Shown one piece after another: positions 24,949 to 33,604 of a stretch of 64,000 bases of DNA. How positions within the stretch are numbered: the stretch's first letter is position 1; each line of letters starts with the position of its first letter. A program made the translations under genes and the position numbers. The notes under the pieces are model-generated. The model did no database searches. It was given only the letters and a program-made list of their open reading frames with translations, and was not told the origin of the DNA. This stretch comes from Amycolatopsis nalaikhensis (lineage in GTDB: Bacteria > Actinomycetota > Actinomycetes > Mycobacteriales > Pseudonocardiaceae): assembly GCF_030264295.1 (NCBI RefSeq), contig NZ_CP127173.1, forward strand, positions 3,975,501-4,039,500, written 5' to 3'.

Positions 24949-25343
24949 AAGCCTGGTACGACCCTGGCCAGGCCGAGCCACTGCCGTTACGCGAGCCATC
25001 GCAGGTCGATGAGCTGGTGGACCGCATGGTGTCCGAGTCGACCGAGGCCGAGCTCGGCGTGATCGCCGAAGTCGCTCGCCGCGGCGACGACCGTTGGGCA
25101 ATTCTGCAGATCGGCGTGCGCTCCTCGGCGTGCGGGTTCGTCGGCTACGCAAGCCCGCAGGGAAGCGTGATCAGCGCCAGCGGGGCGACGTCACCGGAAC
25201 CGGTGGCCTACGACTATCAGAATCACGAACGTGAAATCCCGAGCACCGCCGAAGTGTCCCTGGCAGCAGTTCGCCAGGCCCTGCACGACTTCGTGTCCTC
25301 GGACGGCGCCCGGCCCGCCGGAGTGACCTGGCAGAACATGTGA
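24936..25343 (+). CDS. Imm1-type immunity protein
   Basis: The product is 135 aa. Its GTG start lies 13 bp inside the toxin gene, with GGGAGG nine bases upstream. It has an acidic, beta-rich character (VDRMVSESTEAELGVIAEVA, WAILQIGVR, GFVGYASPQGSV) and a C-terminal helix. Imm1 proteins typically follow SCP1.201 deaminases. The assignment rests on this pattern and on position, and would neutralise the adjacent enzyme. Confidence 0.75.
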   Translation: MVEIEAWYDPGQAEPLPLREPSQVDELVDRMVSESTEAELGVIAEVARRGDDRWAILQIGVRSSACGFVGYASPQGSVISASGATSPEPVAYDYQNHEREIPSTAEVSLAAVRQALHDFVSSDGARPAGVTWQNM

Positions 25344-25631
25344 TTGAAGCGGCTCGGCGCGGTAATGATCCCGACGAGGACGCCACCCGCCCGCGACAGC
25401 GGGCCAGCGCGAACCGCCGCGGATCCGGCGCGACAGGCCCAAGAACGCGTCGTTAACCGCGATCGTTTCCAGATTTCCTCTGTGACAACGCCGATTCGGG
25501 TCGCCGCGTCACACCGACGCCCTCGTCCAGCCGACGTGGGCCCGCGTCGTCGGCTGAGGAAGGCCGTTAATCCAAGAGGGTGAAGAACGACCGCCGGCGC
25601 GCATGGAGAGGGGCTGGATCGTCTTCTGGGT
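25344..25631. other. Intergenic, no gene recognised
   Basis: This stretch lies downstream of the toxin-immunity pair. No coding frame or repeat was convincing. Confidence 0.4.
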
Positions 25632-25937
25632 ATGAGCCTGTTCCGATTCCACTCTGGACACCGCGAGGTGGACGTCGACGACGTCGAAGCTCGTCTTGCG
25701 GACTTACGGGACGCGATGTGCCGGGCATCGCGTGCGCGGCATGACCCTGCGGCGCAGAGGGTTTTTCTGGAGGCCTTGTTCGCCGACGGCGGGACGTCGC
25801 CCTCGTGCTTCACAGCGGTCGTCGAGGCTCGTGACATGCCGAGCTGGGACGTCGGCAGATCACGTCCACGAAGCGTCGAGTGCCGGCCGGGCGGGACACA
25901 GAATCGTCGCGCTAACCGTACCCGAGATGGTCCCTGA
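25632..25937 (+). CDS. Uncertain small protein
   Basis: The possible 101-aa product starts MSLFRFHSGHREVDVDDVEA and has a helical first half. It lacks a good ribosome site, and its last 30 codons are arginine/proline-rich. It may be a remnant. Confidence 0.3.
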   Translation: MSLFRFHSGHREVDVDDVEARLADLRDAMCRASRARHDPAAQRVFLEALFADGGTSPSCFTAVVEARDMPSWDVGRSRPRSVECRPGGTQNRRANRTRDGP

Positions 25938-25993
25938 GGAGCCGCAACCACGACGGATACGGTCGGTGATCCGGCGTGGGCCGGGGAGGCAAG

Positions 25994-26028
25994 AACGGCC
26001 CACGACGGGGATGGCATCGTGGGCCGTT
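25994..26028 (-). terminator. Strong hairpin terminator
   Basis: Arms AACGGCCCACGA and TCGTGGGCCGTT form a perfect 12-bp stem with an 11-base loop, 17 bp past the stop of the leftward substrate-binding-protein gene. A short T-containing tail follows on the minus strand. It most likely ends that operon. Confidence 0.75.
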
Positions 26029-26044
26029 GACCTGGCGGCGCTGG

Positions 26045-27037
26045 TCAGCTGGTGGGCTGGCGGACGATCATGCGGCTGGCGTCGATGGCGGATGGGATGA
26101 TGCCGAGCTGGAGCAGGGTGTCCGGAACGCGCTGGAGGCGGCGGGCGTCGAGCGTGGCGCCGTAGCCGGGGAGCTCCATCAGGGCCGCGGTGGCCTCGGT
26201 GACCTTGGCGTATTTCACGACGAGGCGTTCGACGAGGCCGCGGTCGTTGAGCGCGTTGCGAGTGCCCTTGGCGATCGCCCGCTGGAACGCCGCGATCGTC
26301 TTGGGGTTGGCCTGCGCCCACTGGGCGGTGGTGGCGTAGCCGGTGAGCGGGAAGTTCTGGGTGCTTCCGGTGCCGCCGACGTCGACGATCGGGATGGCGC
26401 CGACGCTGTGGGCGGACTCGGTGACGAACGGCTCCGGCATGTACGCGGCGTCGACCCGGCCCTTCTGCAGCGCGTCGGCCATGTTCGGCAGCGGCACCGG
26501 CACCCACTCGACCTTGGACCTGTCGAGGCCGCGGTCCAGCATCACCGACTGCGTCAGGACGTCCGAGGCGGCGTTCTTGCTGGTGATCCCGATCTTCTTG
26601 CCGGGCAGGTCTTCGACGTGCTTCACCGGCGAGGTGGGGACGGTGACGATCTTGTTGCTCTTCGGCGTGGCCGTGGTGGCGTCGGCGACCAGCCGGAAGT
26701 CGGCGACGCCTTCGCTCTGGGCCTTGAACAGCAGCGTCCAGGTGGTCAGGGCGATGTTGGCTTCGCCGGCGATGACCTTCGTCATCGTCTTGTCGCCGGA
26801 CTGCGCGACGTCGATCTTGACGTTGAGGCCTTCGGCGGTGAAGTAGCCGGCGTCCTGGGCGGCCCAGAGTGGGGCGAGGTCGACCGTGCTGATGATCGAC
26901 ACCGTGAGTCCGGAGGTCTCCAGCTGGCTGCCCGCGACGGCGGCGGGCTTGTCCCCGCCGAGGGCGCTGCAGCTGGAGGTCAGGGCCAGTGCGGCCGCGA
27001 GGGCCGTGGTGAGGGCGGTGCGTTTCGCGGTGCGCAC
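26045..27037 (-). CDS. ABC-type substrate-binding lipoprotein (NMT1/SsuA-like)
   Basis: The 330-aa preprotein starts at GTG 27035-27037, with AAGGAG eight bases before. The N-terminus (TAKRTALTTALAAALALTSS) ends at a probable lipid-attached Cys. The mature protein has the periplasmic-binding type II pattern of nitrate/sulfonate/thiamine-precursor binders: VDLAPLWAAQDAGYFTAEGL, VIAGEANIALTTW, GKKIGITSKNAASD, AAYMPEPFVTESA. No ATPase or permease gene is adjacent, so it may be an orphan or serve a remote transporter. A hairpin terminator follows. Confidence 0.85.
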   Translation of the reverse strand: MRTAKRTALTTALAAALALTSSCSALGGDKPAAVAGSQLETSGLTVSIISTVDLAPLWAAQDAGYFTAEGLNVKIDVAQSGDKTMTKVIAGEANIALTTWTLLFKAQSEGVADFRLVADATTATPKSNKIVTVPTSPVKHVEDLPGKKIGITSKNAASDVLTQSVMLDRGLDRSKVEWVPVPLPNMADALQKGRVDAAYMPEPFVTESAHSVGAIPIVDVGGTGSTQNFPLTGYATTAQWAQANPKTIAAFQRAIAKGTRNALNDRGLVERLVVKYAKVTEATAALMELPGYGATLDARRLQRVPDTLLQLGIIPSAIDASRMIVRQPTS

Positions 27038-27081
27038 GCGTGTGCTCCTTCGAGGGTGGTGGGGAGGGGCGAACGACGTGT

Positions 27082-27420
27082 TCAGGCGCGGCTGAGCCAC
27101 CGGCTGCTGAAGCCCTCGTGGAAGGCGTCGTCGGTGACGACGAGCAAGCGGGTACGAGCGTGGACGAGCCAGTCCCCGGCGCCCAGCGTCAGGTCGGGCT
27201 CGGGCTGTCGGGGCTGGCGGATGGTCGCGGTATCGCCGTGGACGGCGATCGTGGTTCCGGCGCTGAGGACGGCTTGAGCGGTGAGCTGCTCGACCCAGCC
27301 GCGGATGACGTCGTCCAGCGTCTCCGGGCCGGTGTTGCGGACGGCCTCGACCATCTGCCCGGCCTTGAGGCCGTGGGTGTCGTCCGCGCGGACGACCCGG
27401 TAGAGCTCGATTGCGGGCAT
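27082..27420 (-). CDS. Hypothetical protein
   Basis: The 112-aa product starts MPAIELYRVVRADDTHGLKA with a TGATG overlap to the MFS gene. Beta-rich segments (AGTTIAVHGDTATIR, LTLGAGDWLVHARTRLLVV) suggest a small soluble domain. It lies between a transporter and a binding lipoprotein. The role is unknown. Confidence 0.65.
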   Translation of the reverse strand: MPAIELYRVVRADDTHGLKAGQMVEAVRNTGPETLDDVIRGWVEQLTAQAVLSAGTTIAVHGDTATIRQPRQPEPDLTLGAGDWLVHARTRLLVVTDDAFHEGFSSRWLSRA

Positions 27421-28604
27421 CAGGGGACCTCCGGTGAGGTCGGGGCGGCGCGGACGTCGCCGATGGTGGTTCCGGTGAGGACCTGGCCGACGAGGGCGAC
27501 GACGAGCACATACAGGGGCCAGGTCCAGGTGCCGGTGGCGGTTTCGAGCAGGCCGATGCCGAGGGCCAGGACGCCGGCGAGGGTGTAGCCGAGCCCCTGG
27601 ACGATCGACGACAGCGCGGCGGTGGTGTCCGGGTCGCCTGCGGTGCGGTGGTTGAGGTCGACCAGGGCGAGCGCGAGGGCGCCGAGGCCGATGCCGAGCA
27701 GCCCGGTCCAGAGCCAGGTGACGGTGGCGGGGCTGATCAGCAGGCCGGTGACGCCGGCGATGCTGGATCCAGCGAATCCCGCGGCGAGCGGGGTGTGCCG
27801 GACGCGGCGGGCGAGGTACGGGACCGCGAGGGACACCGGGACGCCCAGCACCATGACCGCGGCGAAGTGGTGTCCGGCCTCGGCTTGGGTGAGGCCGGCG
27901 GCGTGCAGTATCGCTGGAAGTCTTCCCATCAGCAGGAACGTCACCGCCGATAACAATCCGAAGTGGACAGTCAGGGTGGCGATGGTGCCGCGTGGGGTGA
28001 GCGTCCTCGGGCTGACGCGCACCGCTGGGGCGGCCCCGGCCGGGGCCACGAGGTGGCGGCTGCTGCCCTGCCAGACGAGAAGGCCGATCGCGGCGAGCAG
28101 CGCCCAGCAGCCGAGCCCGATCTGCCACGCCACCCCGGTCGGCGTGAGCAGCGCGCCGACCGCGGATCCGGCGCCGAGGCAGGCGGTGTAGCAGGCCGCG
28201 GAGCCGGGGGTCGCGGTGTGGACGATGACCGGCAGCAGCGCGCCGAGGACCGCGATCGCCAGGCACGCCGCGGTGGTGCCGACGAGGATCGTGACGTCGC
28301 CGGGCAGGGTCCGGGCGATCAGCGAGACGGCGAGGACGCCGAGCGCGCTGGACACCACGGCGCGGATCCCGAACCGGGCCCGCAGCCGCCACGCCGTCAC
28401 TCCACCGACCGCGAACGCCCAGGTCGGCAGCGCGACCAGCGTGGCGGCCAGGGGTGGCGACAGGCCGGCCGCAGTCTCGATGCGGGTCAGCAGCGCTCCC
28501 ATGCTGGTGACCGCGGGCCTCAGGTTGAGCGCGAGGACGGCGACCGTGACGCCGGCGGCGACCGGGCTGAAGATCGCGGCGCGCGGGACGTGAGCGGTGG
28601 TCAC
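27420..28604 (-). CDS. MFS transporter, CynX/NimT-like
   Basis: The 394-aa protein is almost entirely hydrophobic, with about 12 helices. It contains VLALNLRPAVTSMGALLTRI and a conserved loop GGVTAWRLRARFG, typical of the cyanate/2-nitroimidazole (CynX/NimT) branch. A GTG start overlaps the upstream TGA (GTGA). It probably exports or imports a small polar molecule made or sensed by neighbouring genes. Confidence 0.85.
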   Translation of the reverse strand: MTTAHVPRAAIFSPVAAGVTVAVLALNLRPAVTSMGALLTRIETAAGLSPPLAATLVALPTWAFAVGGVTAWRLRARFGIRAVVSSALGVLAVSLIARTLPGDVTILVGTTAACLAIAVLGALLPVIVHTATPGSAACYTACLGAGSAVGALLTPTGVAWQIGLGCWALLAAIGLLVWQGSSRHLVAPAGAAPAVRVSPRTLTPRGTIATLTVHFGLLSAVTFLLMGRLPAILHAAGLTQAEAGHHFAAVMVLGVPVSLAVPYLARRVRHTPLAAGFAGSSIAGVTGLLISPATVTWLWTGLLGIGLGALALALVDLNHRTAGDPDTTAALSSIVQGLGYTLAGVLALGIGLLETATGTWTWPLYVLVVALVGQVLTGTTIGDVRAAPTSPEVP

Positions 28605-28969
28605 GCCACACCGCCCGGGTCGTCCACCAGCAGGTTGGCCAGCCGTGTCCGGGTCGGGCACGGCACGGGCCTGGCGCACTCGCGGCACCAGCCACCCATC
28701 GGCGAGTGCGCGTTCCATTCGGCGGAGAGGGCGTCGATGAGGGTTCGCAGGGTCCGAGGACCTTCGACAAGGAGGTCGACGAGGTCGCGTCCGTCGAGGA
28801 CTGCGACAAGGCGACCGTGACCGATAAGGCGGACGCCGGGCCGCAGCTCGATGCCGGCGTGCGTGGAGTCCGTGGCCACGGCCAGCGGGCCGCGGCGCTC
28901 GGCCCGGACGCTGAGGTCGCGCCAGTGACTCAGCAACGCGGGTGCGGTTGCAGGTGGTGAAGGCGTCAC
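28601..28969 (-). CDS. Hypothetical protein with a Cys cluster
   Basis: The 122-aa product is the first gene of the leftward MFS operon. It has GVRLIGHGRLVAVLDGRDLV and a C-terminal WCRECARPVPC segment that may bind a metal. The promoter should lie in the AT-richer gap before 29059. No family was recognised. Confidence 0.6.
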   Translation of the reverse strand: MTPSPPATAPALLSHWRDLSVRAERRGPLAVATDSTHAGIELRPGVRLIGHGRLVAVLDGRDLVDLLVEGPRTLRTLIDALSAEWNAHSPMGGWCRECARPVPCPTRTRLANLLVDDPGGVA

Positions 28970-28989
28970 CTGATCGAATGTAGGTTATC

Positions 28990-29017
28990 TTCGACATTTT
29001 GTGCAAGATATTCGACA
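28990..29017. promoter_or_regulatory. Paired TTCGACA repeats in a divergent promoter region
   Basis: Two TTCGACA direct repeats spaced 21 bp (two helical turns) lie in an AT-richer stretch between the divergent genes starting at 28969 and 29059. The neighbouring XRE protein is an obvious candidate ligand; this is inferred. Confidence 0.4.
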
Positions 29018-29058
29018 AAGCCGGGGATGATCGTCTGCCCCGGTAAGGTCCCCGGGCG

Positions 29059-29319
29059 ATGAACCAGCGCGACGACGGCCCGCCCGATCACAAGCTCGAG
29101 CAGCACCTCGCGGCGACGGGCTTACGTCTGCGTGCCGCCCGCCGACGAGCGGATCTGACCCAGACCGAGCTCGCCGCGCTCAGCGGGGTGGATCGAGGCA
29201 ACATCAGCAGGGCGGAGCACGGGGGCAACATCTCCCTGGAGACCCTGTGGCGCCTCGCCATCGCGCTGAACCTGCACGCCGCTGATCTCCTGGATGACCG
29301 CCTGCCCGGCAACGCCTAG
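29059..29319 (+). CDS. Small XRE-family regulator
   Basis: The 86-aa product is essentially one Cro/C1 HTH domain: GLRLRAARRRADLTQTELAA, LSGVDRGNISRAEHGGNISL. It lies divergent from the MFS operon and likely controls it and itself through the intervening repeats. Confidence 0.85.
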   Translation: MNQRDDGPPDHKLEQHLAATGLRLRAARRRADLTQTELAALSGVDRGNISRAEHGGNISLETLWRLAIALNLHAADLLDDRLPGNA

Positions 29320-29512
29320 TTCGGCTGGTCGCCGACGGGGTGCAGTGTCTCGGCTGGCCCGTCAGCCAGCTCCCGATGCAGTGAACGGTCCCAGCGTCCG
29401 CGACCCTCACAGGAGGCGCCGACGGGCCCCTGCGGCGACGCATGAAGCCGGCCAACTGACGGTGGCACAGCCGATATCGGAGCACGTTTTGCCAGCGGGT
29501 TGACTGTGCGAT

Positions 29513-30010
29513 GTGGAGTGGCCATCAGCGTGGTTCGCGGCTCGTGACGGCGACGGTTGCGGCATGTGCGCCGACCAAGGATCACCGGACACCGGTTTCG
29601 GTGTCCGGTACTTGGTCGGGCGAAACGCCGACGCCTACCTGCAACGATCAGGGCAAGTGCGCGGCTACAGCCACGTCATCTGGCGGGGCCGCCACGTCGC
29701 CGAGGTCACGCAGCTGAGCGCACCGGAGGCTGCGGGTTTCTGGCTGGACGTGGTGGACGCCGCGCGTGCCGTGCAGGCGGTATGCCGACCGGTGACGGTG
29801 AACATCTCGGTGCTGGGCAACGGATTACCGCACCTGCATGCGCACCTGATCCCGCGCTACGCGGACGGTGATCCCCGGCCTGGCCGGCCCCTGCCGCACC
29901 GGTATCTCGATCACGGTCGGCAGGATGAGGCGCTGCTGGCACGCTGTGCAGCGGACCTGGCGACGTTTCTGGCCGCGCGTCGCGACGGGGACGACGTCCC
30001 CGTCGCGTAA
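29513..30010 (+). CDS. HIT-family nucleotide hydrolase/transferase
   Basis: The 165-aa protein starts at GTG 29513. The histidine triad HLHAHL is at residues 107-112, within VTVNISVLGNGLPHLHAHLI, and the N-terminus has a CGMC pair. HIT proteins cleave nucleoside phosphates or phosphoramidates. Convergence with the HAD/kinase operon suggests nucleotide-sugar chemistry, by inference only. A long hairpin spans its stop codon. Confidence 0.85.
   Translation: MEWPSAWFAARDGDGCGMCADQGSPDTGFGVRYLVGRNADAYLQRSGQVRGYSHVIWRGRHVAEVTQLSAPEAAGFWLDVVDAARAVQAVCRPVTVNISVLGNGLPHLHAHLIPRYADGDPRPGRPLPHRYLDHGRQDEALLARCAADLATFLAARRDGDDVPVA
29981..30007. terminator. Bidirectional terminator hairpin
   Basis: CGCGACGGGGAC and GTCCCCGTCGCG form a 12-bp perfect stem with a 3-base loop. 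It ends at the HIT gene's stop, between convergent genes, so it probably terminates both transcripts. Confidence 0.65.
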
Positions 30011-30024
30011 GGCGCGTCAGACCG

Positions 30025-30729
30025 TCAGCGCGTCGTGGTCAGCATGCTGAGCAGACGCGGGATGTGCTCGGCGCCGTCGACGCGCAAGCCGTCCCAGGCT
30101 GCGCGGTGGTGCGCGACCGCGGTGGGGCCGCCACGTACCGGGACGCCGACTGCGGTCATCCCGGCTCTCTGCGCGCCGGCGAGTTCGTCGCCGCCTCCGT
30201 CGCCGCAGTACAACACCGCCGTGGCCGGCATGCCGAGCCGGTCGAGGACGCGCTCGTACAGCACCGGGTCGGGTTTGACGGCGTGTTCCCGGCAGCTGAA
30301 CAGCGCTGGTAGCGGCGGTGCGCAGCGAGGCCAGGCGTCGGCGATGTCGGCCGAGGCATCCGACAGCACCGCCACGGCCACGTCGTCTTTGGCGAGGCGG
30401 TCGAGCATGGCCAGAATCGCCCGATCCCAGCGCAGGCGTTGCCGCGCCCGGTGCCTGATCCGCTGCTCGGCGGCCACCAGATTCGGGTTGCGCGCGCCGG
30501 ATTTCTCCGCCAGTCCTGCCGCGATCGCGCTGACGGTGGCCCACTGGCCGAGGTGCCGTTCGCGCCATGACAGGCCGAGAGCGGCACGCACCGCGTCAGG
30601 GGCAACGCCGAAGGCGTCGGCGAGTTCGGTGGCTGCGTCGGCGCGGTCCCGGTGGGAGGGTGCGGCGACGAGCGTGCCGAACAGGTCGAAGACCACTGCC
30701 CGCACGGGTTCGCGCTCAGAGACGATCAC
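30025..30729 (-). CDS. HAD-superfamily phosphatase
   Basis: The 234-aa protein has motif I VVFDLFGTL (Asp15), motif II AVLSDAS, motif III Lys in EHAVKPDPVLY, and motif IV CGDGGGDEL. It is the last gene of the eight-gene leftward operon and overlaps the histidine-phosphatase gene by 14 bp. The substrate is unknown, probably a small phosphorylated metabolite of the pathway. Confidence 0.85.
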   Translation of the reverse strand: MIVSEREPVRAVVFDLFGTLVAAPSHRDRADAATELADAFGVAPDAVRAALGLSWRERHLGQWATVSAIAAGLAEKSGARNPNLVAAEQRIRHRARQRLRWDRAILAMLDRLAKDDVAVAVLSDASADIADAWPRCAPPLPALFSCREHAVKPDPVLYERVLDRLGMPATAVLYCGDGGGDELAGAQRAGMTAVGVPVRGGPTAVAHHRAAWDGLRVDGAEHIPRLLSMLTTTR

Positions 30730-31297
30730 GTAACGCCTCCAGGGCTTCGCGGGGGTGCTCCAGCACGGTCAGCGGTGGCGGGATCGGTTCGTCGAGTGGG
30801 TCGTGTCGGCGTCCGCAGAGGACGGATTCGACCAGGCGCCAGCAGGTGCTGTGGCCGACGGCGACCAGGGTGGTCTCTGGGGGCAGCGTGTCGTGCAGGT
30901 GCAGCAGCCGGCCGAAGATCCGTTTCTCGACGTCGAGGAGGGTTTCACCGCCGGGCGGGCGAGCGCTGTAGTGGGTGTCGACGCATGCCCAGGCGGGGTC
31001 GCGGGCGAGGTCGGCGAACGCGGTGAGGGTGTAGCTGCCGAAGTCGCGTTCGCGCAGGGCCGGATCCTGGATCGGACGGCGGCCGTGCGGGTGGGTGATG
31101 CGGTGGGCGGTGGTGAGGGCGCGGGGCTGGTCGCTGCTGTAGACCGCGAACGGCCCGGCCATGGTCAAGGCTTCGCCGAGGGCGGTGGCGTGGTGCAAGG
31201 ATTCGGGCAGCAGACGGGAGTCGGTGCGGCCCATGAGCAGGCCGGCGGCGTTGGCGTGGGTCTTTCCGTGCCGGATGAGCATCAGGCGGGCGGTCAT
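30716..31297 (-). CDS. Histidine phosphatase (phosphoglycerate-mutase-like)
   Basis: The 193-aa protein opens MTARLMLIRHGKTHANAAG with the RHG phosphohistidine motif. It has RALTTAHRI, a RERDFGSYT segment and the second catalytic His in VAVGHSTCWR. It is ATGA-coupled to the MDR gene. It could dephosphorylate a sugar or nucleotide intermediate made by the neighbouring kinase and nucleotidyltransferase. Confidence 0.85.
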   Translation of the reverse strand: MTARLMLIRHGKTHANAAGLLMGRTDSRLLPESLHHATALGEALTMAGPFAVYSSDQPRALTTAHRITHPHGRRPIQDPALRERDFGSYTLTAFADLARDPAWACVDTHYSARPPGGETLLDVEKRIFGRLLHLHDTLPPETTLVAVGHSTCWRLVESVLCGRRHDPLDEPIPPPLTVLEHPREALEALRDRL

Positions 31298-32250
31298 GAC
31301 CGGCTCCAATCCGCGGTGAGGATGACCTTGAGCCGATCTGCGGCGGGGCGGTCGTAGAGCCGGTAGGCCGACGCGGCGTCGGTGATCGCGACGTGGTGGG
31401 TCAGCAGCAGACCCAGTTCGTCGAGGTGACGGCACAGGTAGGCCTCGGCCGATCCGAACCACTCCTGCCAGGTCGGGGTGATGCTGCCGATCAGGGTCTG
31501 GTTGCGGCGGAGCAGGGTCTCGAAGGGGACGACGTAGTCGGGTTCGTCGGGCACGCCCATCGCCAGGACGGTGCCGCTGTGCCCGGTCAGGGTGATCGCG
31601 TCGCGGAGGGTGTGCTGCTGGTGCCCGACCGCTTCCACACAGATCTCGGCCGGCTCGGGGTCGCGACGGACCCAGGCTGCGGCGGTGTCGCGAACGTGCC
31701 GGGTGAGGCCGAACGCGGCGGTGAGGGCGGGGTCGCGGATGACGGGGTCGACGCCGGTGACCACGGCGCCGCGGCGGGACAGGACGTGGGCGGTGAGCAG
31801 TCCGATCGGCCCGAGCCCCAGCACGGTCACGCGCCGCCCGGACAGGTCGGCGGCGAGCTTGCCGGCGGCGTAGAGGACGGTGGCGATCGGCTGGATCAGC
31901 GTGGCCTGGGCATCGGTGAGGTGATCGGCGGCTACCGCGTGGGTGGCGGCGAGCTCGGCGAGGTAGACCTCGGCGAGGCCCTGTTCCTGCACGGGCATCG
32001 CCAGGACACGGCGGCCGGCCTGCATCCCGGTGGCCGGGTCGGCATCGACGACGTAGCCGACGCATTCGTGGATCGGGAATCCGGTGGTGCCGCTGCGGCG
32101 GTCGGCGGTGGAGCGGACTTTGGGCATGTCGCTGCCGCAGATCGCGGCGGTGGCCAGCCGGACGCTGATCTGGCCGGGGCCGGGGTGCGGAGCGGGTGCA
32201 TCGGTTCGGTGATCGAAGTCGAAGGGACCTTTCAGCTGCAGGGCGTGCAT
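31294..32250 (-). CDS. Medium-chain (zinc-type) dehydrogenase
   Basis: The 318-aa protein has AAICGSDMPK (zinc Cys38), IHECVG (His61-Glu62) and the Rossmann loop VTVLGLGPIGLLTA. The structural-zinc four-Cys lobe of classical alcohol dehydrogenases is absent, and the length is short. It resembles sorbitol/threonine-dehydrogenase-like enzymes that oxidise a sugar or cyclitol hydroxyl. Confidence 0.85.
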   Translation of the reverse strand: MHALQLKGPFDFDHRTDAPAPHPGPGQISVRLATAAICGSDMPKVRSTADRRSGTTGFPIHECVGYVVDADPATGMQAGRRVLAMPVQEQGLAEVYLAELAATHAVAADHLTDAQATLIQPIATVLYAAGKLAADLSGRRVTVLGLGPIGLLTAHVLSRRGAVVTGVDPVIRDPALTAAFGLTRHVRDTAAAWVRRDPEPAEICVEAVGHQQHTLRDAITLTGHSGTVLAMGVPDEPDYVVPFETLLRRNQTLIGSITPTWQEWFGSAEAYLCRHLDELGLLLTHHVAITDAASAYRLYDRPAADRLKVILTADWSRS

Positions 32251-32300
32251 GGTGGTCGGCTCCTCACTCGTGACGAGGCCGCGGCGCCTGAGGGTGGTGC

Positions 32301-32897
32301 TCAGGCCGGCGGCGAAGTGGGTGGATGTGTCGGATGGTCGAGCAGGGTGGCCAGCTGCGCCGCGAGGTCGTCGAGGGACACCGCGGCCGGGTCGGTCGCG
32401 TCGATGGTCAGGACATCGCCGGGCACGTCCAGCGGCTCGTAGGCGCCGGCGAGCAGCTCGGCGGAGAATTCGTCGAGGTTGTTCTGGTCGCCGTGCCCGG
32501 GGTGGCGTTCGGCGGTGGCCGAGCGCTCGGCGAACCGCTTCAGCAGGGTCGGGCCGTCTGCAGTGAGCTGGACCTGGACGACGCGGGCGCCGGTGTCCTT
32601 CACCAGCCGCCGGAAGTCGTCGCTGGAGTGGGTTCGGCGGAAGTTCGATTCGGTCAGGCAGGATGTTCCGGCGCCGAGGATGTCGGTGAGCTGGGTGAAC
32701 AGCACGGCTGCGGCGGCGGCTCCGAATCGCTTGGACTGCAGCCGGTCGTCGTAGCCCAGGGTGTCGAACAGGGCTTCCTTGATCGCGTCGCGCGAGAGCA
32801 GCGGCAGCGTCAGCCGGGTGGCGAGTCCGCGGGCGAGGGTGCTCTTGCCGACGGCGGGCGGACCGGAGATCGCGATGACGGTGGGACTGCTGGGCAC
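32301..32897 (-). CDS. P-loop kinase-like protein
   Basis: The 198-aa product starts at GTG 32895-32897 with AAGG eight bases upstream. Walker A is SGPPAVGKST (residues 11-20). RDAIKEALFDTLGYDD and CLTESNFRR follow the pattern of AAA_33-type small-molecule kinases (chloramphenicol-, polynucleotide- or gluconate-kinase-like). It overlaps the nucleotidyltransferase gene by 88 bp. The substrate is unknown. Confidence 0.8.
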   Translation of the reverse strand: MPSSPTVIAISGPPAVGKSTLARGLATRLTLPLLSRDAIKEALFDTLGYDDRLQSKRFGAAAAAVLFTQLTDILGAGTSCLTESNFRRTHSSDDFRRLVKDTGARVVQVQLTADGPTLLKRFAERSATAERHPGHGDQNNLDEFSAELLAGAYEPLDVPGDVLTIDATDPAAVSLDDLAAQLATLLDHPTHPPTSPPA

Positions 32898-33604
32898 AGG
32901 CTGGCCTTTCGGTCGGGGGCGACGATGAGGTCGGCCGGCGTCTCGACGTGCAGCCAGTCGCCGGGGACCGCGCAGAAACCTAGCGCCGCGTCCGCGACGA
33001 AGAAGCCGAGGGCGCGGGTGTGGCTGATCCGCCGAGCGCGCATCAGCGCCAGGACCTCGGCGGTGAGCAGGTAGGTGTCGACCACCTCGTACCGGCCGGG
33101 GCGACCGTGGGCGGGTGTGTCGGCGGTGCGGTGCCAGGAGGTGACGGTGTCGTGGGTCGCGGTGAGGGTGTAGTGCCCGCTCGTGCGCCACTGCTCGCTC
33201 GCGGCCACGACGGGCCGGCCGCTGCGCCGATGCTCCTCGAGCATCCGGGGAATGAGGGTCTCGTAGTCGAGCAGGACGTTGCCCGCGACGATCAGCACCG
33301 GGTCGGGCAGGTCGCGTGCGGCGTGCTCGACACCCACCCAGCCGGCGCCGTGCTCGGCCACGGCCTGGATCCGCGGGTCGATCCGGGCACGCCACTGTCG
33401 GGCCAGGTTGGCGACTTGGTGGCCGTGGTGGCCGGTCAGCAGCACGATCGGGACGTCGGGGCCGGACACGGCGGGACACAGCCGAGCGAGGAGCAGCTGC
33501 AGCAGCGGGGCTCCCCACAGCGGCGTCAAGCACTTCTGCCGGTCTCGCGACGTCGCGCCCATGCGGGTGCCGGGTCCGCCGCACAGCACGATGACCGAGG
33601 TCAT
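32810..33604 (-). CDS. Sugar-phosphate nucleotidyltransferase-like protein
   Basis: The 264-aa protein has the NTP-transferase start VIVLCGGPGTRMGATS followed by KCLTPLWGAPLLQLLL, and IVAGNVLLDYETLI, where the sugar-nucleotide site usually reads G-D. The domain matches GlmU/RmlA N-terminal folds in order. The ATGA overlap to the LLM gene fixes the start. The last 30 residues are S/P-rich and overlap the kinase. Confidence 0.8.
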   Translation of the reverse strand: MTSVIVLCGGPGTRMGATSRDRQKCLTPLWGAPLLQLLLARLCPAVSGPDVPIVLLTGHHGHQVANLARQWRARIDPRIQAVAEHGAGWVGVEHAARDLPDPVLIVAGNVLLDYETLIPRMLEEHRRSGRPVVAASEQWRTSGHYTLTATHDTVTSWHRTADTPAHGRPGRYEVVDTYLLTAEVLALMRARRISHTRALGFFVADAALGFCAVPGDWLHVETPADLIVAPDRKASLCPAVPPSSRSPVRPPSARAPSPADSPPG

